Positions 63,231-64,000 of a stretch of 64,000 nucleotides of DNA are shown in pieces (the stretch's first letter is position 1; each line of letters starts with the position of its first letter). The position numbers were made by a program, and so were the translations under genes. The notes beneath the pieces are model-generated. The model was not told the origin of the DNA. It ran no database searches and saw only the letters and a list, made by a program, of their open reading frames with translations. The DNA is from Pleomorphomonas koreensis DSM 23070 (GTDB lineage: Bacteria > Pseudomonadota > Alphaproteobacteria > Rhizobiales > Pleomorphomonadaceae): positions 62,001 through 126,000 of the forward strand of contig NZ_AULH01000010.1 in NCBI RefSeq assembly GCF_000425185.1, read 5' to 3'.

Positions 63231-63836
63231 ATGAACAAGTTGATCCGGATGCTGGTCGTTTCCGCCGTTGCCGCCATCCTTCCTCAGGTCGCGTCGGCCG
63301 GTTTCTTCAATGTTCCCAAGCAGAGTCTCGACCTGCCGTTAGCGGGCAAGGTCAATACCAAGGGTTATACGCTCGGACCGACCGGTTTCTACGTCTTGTG
63401 CACGACCATGCCCTCGGCCTGCAAGGTGCAACGGGCCCGCAACGTCGGGACGGCGGCGGGCGACATCAAGCTGACGGTCGACGCGCTCTCGCTGATCGAT
63501 CGCGTCAATCGCGATATCAACGGGTCGATGCGGCCGCAGGCGGAAGCGGGGGGCGCCGACGTCTGGAAGATCGGCGGCTCGTCCGGCGACTGCGAGGACT
63601 ATGCGCTGACCAAGCGGGCGGCGCTGCTTCGCAAGGGCTTTCCGAGTTCGTCGCTGTTGATGACGTCCGTGATTACCAGGCGTAGCGAGTCGCATGCCGT
63701 CCTGATGGTGCGCACCGATCGCGGCGACTTCGTGCTGGACAACCTCAGCCCGCTGGTCAAGCCCTGGAGCGCCACCGGTTACCGTTTCATATCAATGCAG
63801 TCGCCGGACAATCCGCGCATGTGGGTCCGGCTGTAG
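63231..63836 (+). CDS. transglutaminase-like cysteine protease (BTLCP/LapG-like)
   Basis: A 201-residue exported protein of the bacterial transglutaminase-like cysteine proteinase family (peptidase C93). A signal peptide covers about residues 1-23 (ending ASA). The catalytic triad is Cys121 (SGDCEDYAL), His155 (ESHAVLMV) and Asp170 (FVLDNLS), with LapG-like spacing. The start at 63231 was chosen for the signal peptide. LapG cleaves large surface adhesins under c-di-GMP control, so a role in adhesion or biofilm release is plausible, though no LapA or LapD homologue is in view. Confidence 0.85.
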   Translation: MNKLIRMLVVSAVAAILPQVASAGFFNVPKQSLDLPLAGKVNTKGYTLGPTGFYVLCTTMPSACKVQRARNVGTAAGDIKLTVDALSLIDRVNRDINGSMRPQAEAGGADVWKIGGSSGDCEDYALTKRAALLRKGFPSSSLLMTSVITRRSESHAVLMVRTDRGDFVLDNLSPLVKPWSATGYRFISMQSPDNPRMWVRL

Positions 63837-63867
63837 AAACCAGAAACCGCATTCTTGTCGATGGAGG

Positions 63868-63900
63868 CCCCGGCGCCGGTGGACGGCGGGGGTCTTCTTC
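63868..63900 (+). terminator. weak hairpin after the BTLCP gene
   Basis: A CCCC-GG-CGCCG arm pairs with CGGCGGGGG (9 bp with a 2-base bulge), followed by GTCTTCTTCGTT. It lies between convergent genes and may serve as a terminator. Confidence 0.3.
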
Positions 63901-63918
63901 GTTGGCAGCCTTCGCCGA

Positions 63919-64000
63919 TCAGAAGCCGTTACCGCGAACGATCTCGCGGACGAAGGTCTGGTAGAGGATCCGGATGTCCAGCCAGATCGAGAAGTCGCGA
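63919..64000 (-). CDS. polyprenyl-phosphate sugar transferase, C-terminal end (rest outside window)
   Basis: Only the last 26 residues are visible (RDFSIWLDIRILYQTFVREI, ending VRGNGF). The segment matches the conserved C-terminus of ExoY/WcaJ-type undecaprenyl-phosphate glycosyltransferases, where SxWLDxxIL precedes a short tail. It would start the exopolysaccharide repeat unit, consistent with the nearby BY-kinase. Based on a short piece, so moderate confidence. Confidence 0.6.
   Translation of the reverse strand, partial: RDFSIWLDIRILYQTFVREIVRGNGF

Overview
The window is GC-rich, densely packed DNA from the chromosome of an alphaproteobacterium, most likely a Hyphomicrobiales (rhizobial-order) member. 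The signs are the gene content (ABC uptake systems of polyamine and ribose type, a hut operon, an ExoP-like BY-kinase, NnrS, anaerobic ubiquinone genes) and codon use dominated by G/C third positions. A hydrogen-evolving, facultatively anaerobic, CO-responsive genus such as Pleomorphomonas would fit; that genus is inference only. No rRNA, tRNA, CRISPR array, insertion sequence or phage gene was found.

Layout. (1) 0-9.4 kb: end of a pyridoxal kinase gene, beta-carbonic anhydrase, leuB, leuC (with its own promoter and a short leader ORF), a DUF2332 protein, a GNAT acetyltransferase and a large transglutaminase/DUF2126 protein. (2) 9.5-12.3 kb: hutH-hutI with a HutC-type operator. (3) 12.5-21.1 kb: a catabolic operon of SDR dehydrogenase, polyamine-type ABC importer, HisD-family dehydrogenase with altered metal ligands, zinc alcohol dehydrogenase and an APH-fold kinase; substrate unknown. 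(4) 21.3-28.9 kb: AraC regulator convergent with a pentitol/hexitol operon (ribose-type ABC importer, MtlK-family dehydrogenase, xylulokinase). (5) 29.5-51.7 kb: an anaerobic energy island. It holds a CO-induced-type group 4 [NiFe] hydrogenase in the exact order cooM-K-L-X-U-H plus a 2[4Fe-4S] ferredoxin, hypA, hypB, a CooA-like heme regulator, ubiTUV-nnrS, divergent ubiD-ubiX, leuA with an attenuator-like leader, and a two-gene operon of a [FeFe] hydrogenase with a NuoF/GltD fusion flavoprotein. (6) 52-59.8 kb: an SsuABC/TauABC-like importer and an RND pump with two membrane-fusion proteins. (7) 59.9-64 kb: the edge of an exopolysaccharide locus (BY-kinase, secreted small protein, LapG-like cysteine protease, end of a sugar transferase gene).

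How it fits together. The hydrogenase genes, O2-independent ubiquinone genes and NnrS point to growth without oxygen. A perfect 16-bp CooA-type palindrome lies upstream of cooM, and a CooA homologue that keeps heme ligand His77 but has Tyr in place of Cys75 is encoded 2 kb away, yet no CO dehydrogenase gene (cooS/cooF) is in the window. FNR-like boxes sit at -41.5 from candidate -10 elements of both ubiTUV and the [FeFe] hydrogenase operon. The most unusual item is the [FeFe] hydrogenase partner: the NADH/FMN part of a HydB-type subunit is missing and the NuoF Fe-S domain is fused to a GltD/NfnB-like NADPH oxidoreductase, suggesting an NADPH-linked hydrogenase.
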